Positions 38,058 through 54,971 of a stretch of DNA of 64,000 nucleotides are shown here, in pieces. The stretch lies in assembly GCA_014825775.1 (NCBI GenBank), contig MVAQ01000048.1:1-64000 (forward strand). Direction: 5' to 3'. The translations under genes and the position numbers were made by a program. Each line of letters begins with the position of its first letter. Position 1 is the stretch's first letter. The DNA is from Krasilnikovozyma curviuscula (lineage: Eukaryota; Basidiomycota; Tremellomycetes; Cystofilobasidiales; Mrakiaceae). The notes below the pieces were generated by a model. The model was not told the DNA's origin, searched no databases, and worked only from the letters and a program-made list of their open reading frames with translations.

Positions 38058-39814
38058 ATGTGCGGTCGATTCGCGAACAGGTTTGGAGAACGAGATCTCG
38101 TTGCTCGTGTAAACAGGGATTATCCTGGCCTTCGACTCAGAGGTGGGAGGGCTCCAGGTGTTCTAGACGACGACGACGACGGGGACGAGAAGCACAATCC
38201 CTCGACGACTCCAACTGCTTCGAGCTCGAAGAATCCAGTAACAGAAGACAAAGAAATCGAAGCTGAAGAGTCGTTCTTTCCATCCTTCAACGTTGCTCCT
38301 ACCTACCGTTGTCCCATTATCAAGCAGGTTGACGGGAAGAATGAAATCAAGATAATGAAAGTGAGCCCTTTTTTTTTATCGCTGTGAAGGGGTATCTTGT
38401 CAAAGACATCGCGACTTCAAGGATAACTCTAGAAGCGAGATTCTTGGTCTGATGAGTGGGATGTAGAAGTTGTGCTGTTAACCTGAGCCCACCGAAGTAC
38501 TTAACGCCCCTCCCTTTTTCCCATACAGTGGGGTCTCATTCCCAGCTATACAAACTACCCGCCCTCCAAAATGTTGAATACAATCAATGCTCGTTCCGAA
38601 ACTATCAGTGGGAAGGAGGGTGAAGCCGTCAATTCGCTCTGGAACCGACTTGCTCAACGTCAGCGTTGTGTCATTCCTGTCCAAGGATTCTATGAATGGC
38701 TGTCAATGGGCGGTAATGGAAAACAGAAGAAAGCATATTTCATGAGGTTTCAGGGCGATGGCGATGTTGACAAGGAGAAGGAAGACAGCGACGACGACTC
38801 ACAGTGGAAAGGTGCGTGTAGATTGCTTGTTGATGATTGATTTTTGCACTGACTCTTTTCTTTGATTACTGGCAATTTAGGAACACTTTTTGCTGGCTTA
38901 TGGGACTCAGTTTCTTACACTGACTCGGCGCCTGACGATCCTCTGCTGTACACCTTTACTATTCTCACTACAAGTTCATCCTCCAAACTTTCTTGGCTCC
39001 ACACCCGTATGCCCTGCATTCTCAAAAACGAAGAAGAAGCGGCGCAGTGGCTGGATTGCGGCATGGTATCGAAAAAGTCAGCTCGTGGAGTCATTGAAGT
39101 TCCAGGACAGGGCACCAAAGGCTGGAGTACCGATTTGAGTAAGTTGCTCCGTCCAGTCAGTGATGGCGTCATTTTGTAAGTACTCTGCTGCTATTTTCAC
39201 TTTCAATTGTCGTACTCATTCGCTTCCTTAGCTACCAAGTCCCGAACGAAGTCGGAAGTGTCTCCACCAACTCTTCAAAGTTCATCAGACCAGTCTCCAA
39301 GCGCTCTGATGGAATTGAAGCCTTCTTCGCCAAAGCAAATGCACCACCCAGTCCCATAAAACCACAGCCTGTAGCTTCCCCTTCAATATCCAAGGTGCGG
39401 AAAGAACAGTCTGCTAAAAAGGAGATGGAACGTGAAGCTGGAGATCAAGATATCACCTGCTTTGTTTCTGATTCAAGCCCTAAACTATCCCTTTCTGGCC
39501 CCAGGTCCAAAGAATTCTCGACAAAGGGGGCTGATGGGGGCCTAAAAAGACCAGAGAAGAAGCGCAAAGCTGAAGAAGTGGATATTATCAACTTGATTTC
39601 TGATGACGATGGAGTCGATGAACGGATGGTGAGTGATACCAATAGCTTGACAGCTTTACGTAGAGATTCGGTTACCAACTTCCTTTCTACCGCGAAGGCC
39701 ACGTCGATACCAAAGCATAGTAACCACAAAAAGAAGAAAAAAGCAGCGCCGTCATCCCCACCAAAGCCAGCTCAACCATCGAAGATCACTTCCTTTTTTT
39801 CTCCTGCTCATTGA
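38058..39814 (+). CDS. HMCES: SRAP-domain protein (HMCES-like abasic-site DNA-protein crosslink sensor)
   Basis: Four exons encode about 490 residues. The start MCGRFANRFG puts the catalytic Cys at position 2, which in the family forms a thiazolidine crosslink with abasic sites in single-stranded DNA. Further SRAP landmarks are FNVAPTYRCPII near 38300, WGLIPSY near 38525, NARSET near 38590, VIPVQGFYEW near 38680 (catalytic Glu) and LHTRMPCIL near 39005 (active-site His). An acidic insert (DDDDDGDE) sits between the first two motifs. The C-terminal 200 residues are disordered, with PIP-like sequences (GIEAFFAK and the terminal KITSFFSPAH) and hydrophobic-acidic stretches (DIINLISDDDG, DITCFVSDSS) that look like SUMO-interacting motifs. 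This supports a replication-fork role like human HMCES. The start is fixed because Cys must follow Met. Confidence 0.93.
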
Positions 39815-40110
39815 TGAGATCCTTCTCATCCTTTCCTAGAGTGACCTGTGATTGAACGTTGTAGTCATGTTGTATATTGTATTGCGTCAGTTTTTTCTTC
39901 ATTGTTGATAATAGTAACTTTTCTTAGCCTTCTCATACCAAATGATGCAAAATGAAAGCTACACTGAATGTACGAGGCCGACTGGTCGTCATGAAATCTT
40001 GGGAGGGTTCGGTGCGACAATGGGAAAGTCGCGTCCAGGACGACGCGCGCGAGGGTTGCAGTCGACCAGCATCTCTTTGTCGTCTCGTCTGCAGATTCAG
40101 GCCCGGTAGG

Positions 40111-42744
40111 ATGTCCTCTCCAGGTCGATCAGATGAAGATGGTGAAGGGTTACCTCCTAAACTGTCTGATAGGGAGAGAATGGAGATGCAGCAGGTTATT
40201 TTCAAGGCGAGCACAGTAGAAATTTCTAATGAGAGTCCTGCATCCCGAATTTCTGACTTTCCTCCTTCCTGATGATTTGTTAGATTTTCACTACGAAACA
40301 TGCTCTGACTCTTCCAGCTCCAGCATTCAAATTGGTGGAAGAAATTCTCATTTCTGTGCGTTGTCGACTTCTAGTGCTTGGGAACACTTTAAATTACTGG
40401 ACTGACCTCACTCTTGATCGTTGTTCAGCATGAAATTCCAGCAGACTCTTGGCCTGAATCGTGTGATCATCTAGCCAGAGAATATATGAAGGGTGACAGT
40501 AAGTTTAGATTCTTCGAAGAACTTCATTGCCCTCCAGCTCTTCGAGATATTGAGCAGCTCTCTTTGTGGATCCAGATGCACCCCTTGTGACACCGAGAGC
40601 GCTCCAAACAGCATATGAGTCTCTTCAACTAAAGGCAAGTTTGTTACAGGTGGTATGCTGTTCCCCTCTTGAAGCAGCCGGCCTGACATGTTGCCTCCCA
40701 ACGCAAACAGACCGATTTGAATGAAGAACCGACCTCAACCCACACTATCACCGAAGGTGCTGGCGATGCGGAGATGCTTCAAGCTAACTTCCATGTGATA
40801 GATTCATTCGATATGCCTGGAGTCAAATACGATCCCGTTCGTGGTGCTTTTGGTCTGTGAGTCGTGATTCTCTGATTCATTTCATGGTAAAATATACAAG
40901 TTTCTAGTTACTAATCCACTTCTTTATGATTTGCAGTCCGGAAATCCCTCCTTCTCTTCTTCCACCAGCGTCGAAAAAAACCGATTTCTTACGTGAGCGA
41001 TGGAGTTTGGTGAGAAGCATCGTCATGAGGAATGAGAACTTCACACCTCCTGTTCTTGTTGGAAGCGGTGGTGATAGAGATAGTTACATGAAGGTGGGTG
41101 GACCAAGATTTCACTCCTAACTACTGTCACGGCGCAACTCTCATCGGCGTCGTTTCCATCTCACAGTTGACTTCCACAAAAAACTTGTTAGGCCGAGCAA
41201 ATGAGCATTTCCTTCTTTTTGGCCTTCTGACAAGAGGTGCTAGGGGTGAAATGCGGTTGGAGGATGGTGACGGAAGCGTGGAAATCGACCTGAGTCAGGC
41301 AGTAAGTAGTAATGCTTTCTGAATATTACATGAACTGATTTACTGATCGTCTTTTTTGCACTTTGACAGACTCCTGGAGAGGGGCTTTTCACTGAGAACT
41401 CACTGGTTCTGCTGGAGGGTCTCTACACCGCAGAAGAGATCTTCATCGTCGGTGAAATCGGACATCCCCCATCTGAGAGGCGTGAGGCAGCTTTGTGAGT
41501 TTGAACGCGAGATTCAACAACAACTTAGGAAACTTACCAATGTTACGGTCCTTCTTCAGGGAGCTGTATGGTCATGTTGACTTCTTGGGTTGTGGCAGTG
41601 TTGGTCTCAAAGATGTTGTATGTCGAGTCATTCCAGTAACACGCAAAGCCCCACATTGACCCCACTTTAAATCGCTGTAGGAAAAGTTCAACCCGCTGCT
41701 ACTTCGTAATACTCAAACGCCGATACTTATTCTTTCTGACGTCCACCTCGATGATCCACGAACGATACCCGCACTGGAACGGTTGCTCGATGGATACTTT
41801 GACTCTGAGACGCCTGGTAGTCGACCATTTGCCATCGTCTTCTGCGGAAACTTTACAAGTAAAGCAATAGAAGGAGAAAGGGGTGGTGTTGCGAGATACA
41901 CTGGCGAGTCAAACGGATCTCAAACGGCGAAGATTGAAGAAGGCTGACTATTATGCGTCTTTACTATTATTAATCATTAGAAAATTTCACACAATTGACC
42001 AACCTCTTCCTCAGGTATCCGACGCTCCCTCAATCGCATCTGATATTTGTTCCAGGGCCACTCGATCCGTTTTCAACACCTGTACTTCCTCGACCTGCCA
42101 TACCGCAACATTTCGCTGCCAAACTCATTGAACGATTCCCACGGGCTAGATTTGTCAGTAATCCTGCTCGATTACGCTTCGCCGGCCAAGAAATTGTTGT
42201 TTGTAGAGATGATCTTGTTGGGAAGATGCTAAGAAGTGGAGTCATTTCTCCAAAAGGCGACGCAGATTTGCGAAAATACGTAAGCCCACTCACTGTTTTC
42301 AGTGAAAAGTAGAATGACGATTCTCAGTCCTGCGACCTTGATGTAGCTGGTACAAACAATCTTGGATCAAGCTCATCTCTCTCCACTCCCTCTCCCCATC
42401 CGACCAACGCTCTGGTCTTACGATCATGCATTGCGCTTGTTCCCAATGCCGACAGCACTAGTGTTGGCAGATAAATATGAGAAGTACGAACTAACGTATG
42501 AAGGTTGTCATGTTTTCAACCCTGGCAGCTTTGTAGGGTCTTCTTTCGAGTGGAGGTAAGTTATTGGTGCCAATCTGCTAGCAGGCTTCCCACTGACTCA
42601 CCTCTCCCTAGTGCATTCTGGCCGCATCTCAAGCAGAGCGAGAGAAGGTATGTGGTCTGCATGCGCGCCTTCTCATTTCCCAGCTCATCAGGATTGACCC
42701 ACCTTGCGTTGCTTCTTAGTGAATTACCCAAAGAGGACAGTTGA
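40111..42744 (+). CDS. DPB2: DNA polymerase epsilon subunit B (Dpb2)
   Basis: About nine exons encode roughly 560 residues. The N-terminal helical domain ([18 protein letters not shown]) is followed by the OB-fold segment ([49 protein letters not shown]). The inactive calcineurin-like phosphoesterase domain then reads [19 protein letters not shown] near 41740, [23 protein letters not shown] near 42050, [19 protein letters not shown] near 42160 and the late [14 protein letters not shown]. This order defines the B-subunit family, and the sequence between motifs is of Dpb2/POLE2 type. It acts in the nuclear replisome, bridging the catalytic subunit to GINS/CMG. An in-frame ATG at 39952 would add 53 Arg-rich residues; the 40111 ATG (MSSPGRSDE) is preferred but not certain. 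The last short exon gives SELPKEDS and ends 93 bases before the ARO1 stop. Confidence 0.92.
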
Positions 42745-42837
42745 TTGCAACCAGATTATCTACTTGAATATCGTTTCTGTAATATCAACAATTGTTGTAC
42801 GATAATAATCCTCAACCCTGCAAATTTCTAGCTAAGC

Positions 42838-48462
<5,625 letters not shown>

Positions 48463-49367
48463 GCTGGCAAGGTTAGACGTGAAAGAGCTGGTCAGCTGCA
48501 GGAAGAGATGGACAAGTTAGCTTTCAACTAGGAGAAACTTTCATTGATACTTACCTCTTTGTCTGTCTATGTAGGGATGAGGTCCAACTCTGGATTTCGG
48601 TTGATGCTTTGCCGCCTTTTTTTTTCGTGGCGTGCAGCGAGTCAGAATGGAGTCACTGTTCCCTAGCAGCGGTAAGAAGATTCTCTCTTCTCCATCACCA
48701 TGGTGATAGCAACGGATTGAGATCGACTTATAAGAGATTTGACTAAATGAGACGAAGCAGGTCTTGAGGCAGATGGGAAGATGAAATGAGGTGTTGCGCC
48801 TTGGCTGTTTACATATCTTTGGGCGTCTCTGGCTCCTTTCGCCATAAGAGATCATTCTCCTTCATCAGCGATACTACTTCTATCTATTCAGAACCAGTGA
48901 TCAATCAAGTTTAATTCTATTTGCATTATTTTCTTATTCTGCATACTGGGCTTTCCTCTTTCGTCTCTCCAATCGCATCCCTCTTCAATTGACCTATCGG
49001 CTAGGCTAGCCTCTACTATGTCGACGGATGCGCCTCCAACATCAAGTGATGCAGCACATCTATGGTCTAGAACACGTAGAGCTGTCCTATAATCACTCAG
49101 CAGATGGTTTCTTACCCTTGGCTGACGATGTTTGTGACGGAGAAGGAGTATGTCGAGTTCCCAGATTGACGCTGTTGCCTTTCCCTCCCGTTATCTGAGC
49201 TTATTCTTATAACAGCTACAGAATAAGTATACAAATTCAGATTGTTTCAGATAGTATCCATAAAAAAGCCGATCCTTTTGCAGCTTTCCACTAAAACGAG
49301 CGCAAAAGCAGCGCATCATAATTTCATCTCACGTAAAGAATCCACATTTTTTGAGTGAGATAAGCTC
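48463..49367. other. Intergenic: ARO1 promoter and 3' region of the NmrA-like gene
   Basis: About 900 bases. I find no clear Gcn4/Cpc1 site (TGACTCA). The only notable element is a 24-codon ATG frame at 49018-49092 on the plus strand behind a pyrimidine-rich leader, described under findings. Confidence 0.45.
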
Positions 49368-50599
49368 TTAAAACTCCTTGAGGACCTGCTCGACATCCCA
49401 CTCGACATCCTTTTTTGTGACATCCCTCGTCTTCCATTCAAACAACTCCTTCGCCCTGTTGCTGACCCCGACTGAGTTCGACCCAGTGAGGCCTTTACTG
49501 TCCTCGACGGAAACACTGACCACATCACCGTCGAACACCTTAGGTAGTTTAGTGTGTAGTATCTCAGAGATCCACGTGCTGATCTGCTTCCACTGGAACG
49601 CGTTGGGCGAGGTTGCGAAGATGTAAGTGTTGCCGTACGATGGGGAAGGGAGGTTCGGCAGGCTGGTGGGTGCGTCTTCTTTGGCTACAAGCGCGACTAC
49701 ATTGAGGTACAGTTGGACGAGATCATCGATGTGAACAGAGTGCCAGACGTTTTTACCAGCTGCAGGGAAGCACGTCAGCGGTGGAAAATCAGTAACCGAG
49801 CCATCATCAGGGGTCACAGTACTCACCACCAGCGTATCCAGCTTTTCCATTCCTGAGAGCATACCGAGCCTGGTTCGGGATCTGTTGCGAGAGTCTATGA
49901 ACTGGTCCCGTTCCTTCTCCGTAGATTGTTGAAGGCAGGATGATATACCCCAAAAACTCCTTCTTTTTCAATGCTGCTATAAGTTCTTTGTCGACGTGCA
50001 AATGGGCTCTGTCAGATGGAAGGTTCGACATCTGCAGCTCGTTTGTGTCCTGTCGATGGTCGCAAGTATTAGAAATCGCGGATGATCAGATGGAGCAGAA
50101 GGACGCAATACACGTTGCACACTCACGTCGTAGACTGTTGGATCGAAGTCACCTGGTGTAACACCAGTCTCAATCAGCTCACCAGTTCCAGAGGTGTGAA
50201 CCAGCTTGCCAACCTTCCCTTTGTCGGTTCTCCATTTCAAGCCCTCCATTGTTGCTCGGACAGACGCCAGATGGTCGCAATCAGCGGCATTGATGGTAAT
50301 ATCCGCGTCTTTTGAAGCTTTGACAATCACATCTACGGCGTCGAGGTCTCCCTGAACTAGCCTAATCTTTGGAGAGACGGCTTTGAGGGCGGATTCCTGC
50401 GACGGGGAACGGTAGAGCAAGGTGACTTCTGACTCTGGGTATGCTTTAACCAGTGATGTCAGAATGGACCCTCCAATGTATCCAGAGGCCTGGCAAGGAG
50501 AGCAGAAGTCTGGGTCAAAATCAGGACTAAAAGTAGGAATATACCCAGCAGGCGCGAGAGACTGACTCCAAGAATGAAGAAGGATGGAGAGAAAGACAT
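49368..50599 (-). CDS. NmrA-like / atypical SDR NAD(P)-binding protein (paralogue A)
   Basis: Four or so exons encode about 335 residues. The N-terminal Rossmann motif FILGASGYIGG is split by an intron and fits GxxGxxG for NAD(P) binding. It is followed by VTLLYRS, LVQGDLD and DADITINAAD, the usual second and third strands of NmrA/HSCARG-type SDRs. A Tyr (GYIILPSTIYGEG) and a late VWHSVHIDDLVQLYL segment match extended-SDR epimerase-like proteins of fungi, often annotated as NAD(P)-binding or YeeZ-like. The start at 50599 (MSFSPSFFI) is preferred: a TATA box lies 83 bases upstream, while the in-frame codon at 50662 is too close to it. A clear paralogue lies at 56836-57908 in the same orientation. 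Substrate unknown. Confidence 0.82.
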
Positions 50600-50681
50600 T
50601 TTTGAAGATGAGGATGAAGCTGATAGATTGAAGATATGCGGTAAATTGAATTTGGATCCCATTGGAGTCTCTACCCTTTTG

Positions 50682-50689
50682 TATTTATA
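50682..50689 (-). promoter_or_regulatory. TATA box of NmrA-like gene A
   Basis: TATAAATA on the minus strand, 83 bases upstream of the ATG at 50599. It rules against the alternative start at 50662. Confidence 0.5.
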
Positions 50690-50881
50690 CTCTCGAGCGA
50701 TGGAGGCGAGGGCAACTAGATGATGCGATCCCCCGATTGGTCATCAAAGAACGTCACAGACTCAAAAAATAAATAAGCAACGGGTCCCACCTGGCTTCTT
50801 GGCAGAAGAAAAATCTGCACTGAAAGACAAATCCACTCTCTTTTTGAATGAAAATTGTATAAAAAGATGAGACTCTTAGGA

Positions 50882-51406
50882 CATCGTGCGCCACTCTGGG
50901 CCGCAGGAGGAAAGTCCAGGTGGTGGTGAAGCTGGCCCACCAAGAAGACTTATCCCAGATTGTTCTTGTATTAGATATCTACTTCTATTAGACGATGCAT
51001 CCATTCTCAGGTGAGTTGAGTTCAAGGTTCTTCTCCCTAAGCTAGCTTCAAGTCAGTCGACTCGCGTGCACCCTGAATCCATCCTCCAGAGAGAAAGCTA
51101 CAAGTGCATGTTGAGCAGAGTAAATAGCTCCATCTGGTGCTGGGGAAACAAACAAACTGACGAAGAAAGGTTCGGCGCAGTCGCATAGGGAAAGATAGAA
51201 TAGATACACAACGGTTTCATCTTGGATTCACTCCAGTACAGCGAAGACAATAAGCAGCAGTTGGATCCCCCAGAAATTTCCCTCAAAGCTCCTTGACGAC
51301 TTTGAAAAGGATAAGGGGAGGTGGATCTGAGGACGTGGAAACTCTTTGAAATAGAAATCATAAACATCTATCTCAAAACACAAGGCGCCCCGACGAACGA
51401 TGGTAC
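50882..51406 (+). ncRNA. Candidate RNase MRP (or RNase P) RNA gene
   Basis: This fills the non-coding gap between NmrA-like gene A and eIF3e. TATAAAAA at 50858-50865 is the spacing expected for a U6-type Pol III promoter with transcription starting near 50882. GGAGGAAAGTCC at 50906-50917 matches the CR-I element of RNase P/MRP RNAs. CAAGAAGACTTATCCC at 50941-50956 closely resembles the MRP-specific GARAR-containing element (in human, AAGAAGCGUAUCCC). Bases 50882-50887 (CATCGT) are complementary to 51397-51402 (ACGATG), and GCGCC at 50888-50892 to GGCGC at 51384-51388, giving a P1/P2-like closing helix. The first T4 run on this strand (51409) directly follows. Against it: there is little room for a P3 helix before CR-I, I cannot place CR-V or P4 with certainty, and about 520 bases is long. 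Treat as a candidate. Confidence 0.35.
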
Positions 51407-51411
51407 ATATT

Positions 51412-53464
51412 TTAAGCCTCCACAGACGCAACCGGAGCACTCTCTTCCTTTTCCTTTCTATCACTACCTGTCCTCTTTCCAGCGTTACCTCCGCCTCTCT
51501 GAGATGTCCCCTGGACCTTCTTGGAAAGGGCCCAACTCATCGTCTGGGACGACTCGGCGAGGTCCCTGGTAGCGTTGATGATAGATTGTGCCGGTGGTTG
51601 AGTAGGTCGGTGGATGTGGAGCATGTTCTGAGAGAAAGATCAATGGTCAGCGTCGAGATAAACCACGCAAAGGCACTGATACTAACTTCTTTGAGATCGA
51701 TCTTGGCTTCTAGACGAGTGTCACGGATGAGGCTAAGGGTAAATTGAAAAATGCAGAATCCTTGATTAATGAAACACTGCTTGTGAAAACAATCAACACA
51801 CTTACTTTACGATCCACTTCTCTCCTTCCTCACCAGTGAGATTCAGTCGCGCAGAGAGATCTCTGAAAGCAGACAAAGGCAACCTGCGATCAGTAATCAA
51901 ATGAAGAATAATTTCGACGAAAGAACTTCACACACTTAATATCGACTCTCTGGTGAATCTTACAATATGTCTCACTGATCAAGTATCTCGCGTTCTCCAA
52001 GAACACTTCCAATTTACCCTCATCTCCACCACCAACAAAGAAATCGTTGGCAACAACAACTTCAGTGTCCTTCAGGCATTCCTGAGCCCCCTCGAAGTCG
52101 AACTCCAACAGAAGTCTGGTGAGGAAATCCATTAATGGGTCGGAGTAAGAGTAGTTCTCTCCCTCAATAGCCTTCACCACTTCCTTCAATGGGTCAGAGT
52201 TTCTCTTTCCGGTAGTTGGAGCAGCAGCAGCTGATCGTCGAGCGGAGATTGCAGCGAAGACAAGGTACCTCAAGAGATGAGGACACCTGTTCCTCACGGT
52301 CGAAAGATATGGTGGGGAGAGGAAGAGTTCGAGTAGGTGGGTGAGACCGTTAGGGTGGTTAAAGTAGACAAAGAGGGACCAGTGGAGCAACCAAGTTCTA
52401 GCTTGAAGTTGGGCTAAGTCACCCGTTGGTCGTTCACCAAGCTTGACGTTGCTGTCGGAGAAAGCGCTGCCTGACCTAGAATCAATCAAATCACGCAGCT
52501 CATTCACCTCGTTCAAAGCCTTCTCCCATTGACCAGAGAGAATGTCGGACGCTAATTTACCCCAGTGTGCTGAAAGGTTGAGGTCGGGGTCGATGTTGAG
52601 AACGAGGAAGTTGTAAAGGTATTCTGATGCTGGAGCGTAAGAGCCATAGGTGTATTGGAATCGGCCAAAATGGTAAAGGGAGATGATAGAATCAGGAGTA
52701 AGCTAGTTCAAGTTTTGGGCAAAAGTGAAAATAGTGGCGAAGAACATTGAGAGCGCAGAAAAAAAGTGGAAAAAAGTCAAGTTGTTAGTAAAAGTACCGA
52801 TGCGGTTCATTCATTGCACTAGGGCAGTCAGAGAGTCCCCAGTAGTACTCTTGGCAGGTCAGAACGCGATACTAACCTTGTAGTTATCCTTCAACCAAGC
52901 CAAATTCTGCTCCTTATCCTGCTTCAGCTGTCCAGCAACCTCTGGCTTTGAGATTACCTCAATAACCTTATCAGCTTCTGCACTCAACGCATCATTTTTC
53001 TTCGAGACAGCTTGTTTCTTTGCGTTAAAATCGATGGGTTCTTCGGTGGTTGAGGAGAGGGAGGTGAAGAGGGATTGAGCGTAGTCTACAAGGTTGGTCT
53101 CCTTGACGAGGTCATACTGAGCCTTAGCGAGGGATTCGATTGGGTATGGAGTTCTATAGAGCAACGATTGAAATAGAGGTAGAGCGACAGAAAATTAGCT
53201 AGCAGCTCTTTGTGAAGCAGAACTCGAGGTGCGACGAAGTGAAGGAAAAAAGAGTAGGCTTACGGGTCAAGCTCAGTCAAATGAGTAAGAAGAGGAAGAG
53301 CAAGGTGACGATCCAAGAATGGGATGATCGTCTGTCACCCAGCCAAGGGAAAGTAAGAAGAACTGGTCAGGATTTCTGTCGCACCATGGGCAAGCGTGCA
53401 AGAAGCGCCAGGTACTCACACTGGTGAGATCATATTGAGTGAAGTCTTTCGAGGACGCAGCCAT
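51412..53464 (-). CDS. INT6: Translation initiation factor eIF3 subunit e (Int6)
   Basis: Exons from the ATG at 53464 to the TAA at 51412-51414 encode about 470 residues. The N-terminus MAASSKDFTQYDLTS continues through a short exon near 53325 (IIPFLDRHL, then LALPLLTHL) into AKAQYDLVKETNLVDYA, the eIF3e N-terminal domain. The middle is an all-helical repeat (FGRFQYTYGSYAPASEYLYN, WLLHWSLFVYFNHPNG). The end holds the PCI winged-helix region (LNLTGEEGEKWIVKLIRDTR, AKIDLKENMLHI, WALSKKVQ) and a Lys/Glu-rich tail. The family member is a non-core but widely conserved subunit of cytosolic eIF3. It is divergent from TAD2, and its 3' end abuts the candidate Pol III RNA gene on the other strand. Confidence 0.93.
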
Positions 53465-53916
53465 AATTGCTACTGAGCCTACCTCGAAGTAACTTCGAGT
53501 TTTTGACAAAAGAGGAGGATGGGGTGTATCGACGACAGCCAGAAAAAAATCGAGGAGCGCAAAAATGAGAAATGCAATTATGACAAGTTTTTCAGCTGGT
53601 TTTCGTCATTGTTGGCCTAATACATATTGTTTCGCATAGATAGTACATCTCAGCTTCCACTACGAGAAATTCAGGCTCAAATCCTAATCAAGCAAGTTGA
53701 CATGCGCCACGCGAGGAAAACTTGAATGCTCGCAAGACCTCAAGTTCTCTGTCAAACGTAAACAATCGATTTGTAGAGTGCAGCTGGGTAGTGAGGGTAA
53801 TTTTTGCAGAGTAAATTACTAGCAATCAATAATAGGTGAGCTGTTCCTTTTTCTTCAGCTTGATTTAGTCTATCGAAGCAGCACTGACATGGAATTCACC
53901 GGGAGAAACGTAGGCC
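53465..53916. promoter_or_regulatory. Divergent promoter region (INT6 / TAD2)
   Basis: AT-rich region between two divergent translation genes. No TATA box and no RNA gene seen. Confidence 0.4.
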
Positions 53917-54888
53917 ATGGCTAGCTCTCAAGCAATCTACATCGCACCTGAGGATCAAGAATTGATAGACCAGGCATGGATGAGGGAAGCTCTGATAATG
54001 GCAGGTTCGTTCTTTGTAAACGATTCTCTTTTCCAGCCGTCGAAACTCATACTACTGTTGTGACTCTGGCCGCTCATTTATAGAGGAAGCTCTTTTGGCC
54101 AAGGAAGTTCCAGTTGGTTGTGTCTTTGTCCACGAAGGTAAAGCTATTGCACGAGCTAGAAATCGTACCAACGAATGGAGAAATGTGGGTCAATTTCTTT
54201 ATTACACTAGATCGCTTTACTCATGAACTTCCTTCATGATTCAGGCCACTTTACACGCTGAGCTGGAGGCCATAGACCACATCATTCCCTTCCATCCTCC
54301 TCCACTGTCGGACGTTACACTTTATGTAACTGTCGAGCCCTGTGTCATGTGTGCTTCCGCGCTCCGTCAAGTGGGAATCGGAGCTGTCTTTTATGGGTGT
54401 GGAAATGACAGGTTTGGTGGTTGTGGTAGTGTGATTGCTGTAAATGAAGAGTATGCTGACAAAGTTCTTTGATTTGCAACGCGCTTCTCACTGACACCAG
54501 TTTGACTTTTGGCAGCCCGGCTTTGTCTTCTTCTGCTCCGTTCAGAGCCTGGGGTGGATATTACCGTGAAGAGGCTATTATGCTGCTGAGAAAGTTCTAT
54601 CTCTCAGAAAACTCTAATGGCAAGTACATTTTTCTCTGCAATCCCAAATGACTCGAGCTCACGTTTTGTTTGACCATCGCAACAGCCCCGAATCCACGAC
54701 GAAAGGAGAACCGAGTGCTGAAGTACGATATACCACCACCACCTTCAGGATCTCCCGACCCTAGATCTCGACCTTCATCTGTACCACCAACTGGAAATCG
54801 CATGGTTCATGTTTCGGGTGGACAGGAGGAAGAGAAGAGAGCAGACTGTACTTGTGGGCTTGCACCGCAAGCTGATGCTCAGAGTTGA
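53917..54888 (+). CDS. TAD2: tRNA-specific adenosine-34 deaminase subunit Tad2
   Basis: Five exons encode about 235 residues. The deaminase motif is complete: [10 protein letters not shown] (zinc-binding His and catalytic Glu in HAE) near 54255, and [11 protein letters not shown] (PCxxC) near 54340, with the substrate-binding [10 protein letters not shown] loop before them. [15 protein letters not shown] and the [14 protein letters not shown] tail are typical of Tad2/ADAT2, the catalytic subunit that works with Tad3 to form inosine at the wobble position of tRNAs. The penultimate intron (54620-54685) uses a GC donor (GCAAGT); only that choice keeps the conserved NAPNPRRK reading. A Ser/Pro-rich extension of about 50 residues with a CTC motif follows the core and is not found in short homologues. 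The start at 53917 is the first ATG. Confidence 0.93.
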
Positions 54889-54971
54889 AGCCTGAAAATG
54901 ATACTCTGATGCTTCAGATAACGACAATATAGTTCTAACGACAAAAGCGAATCCAGTTGGCCATCCTCCCT

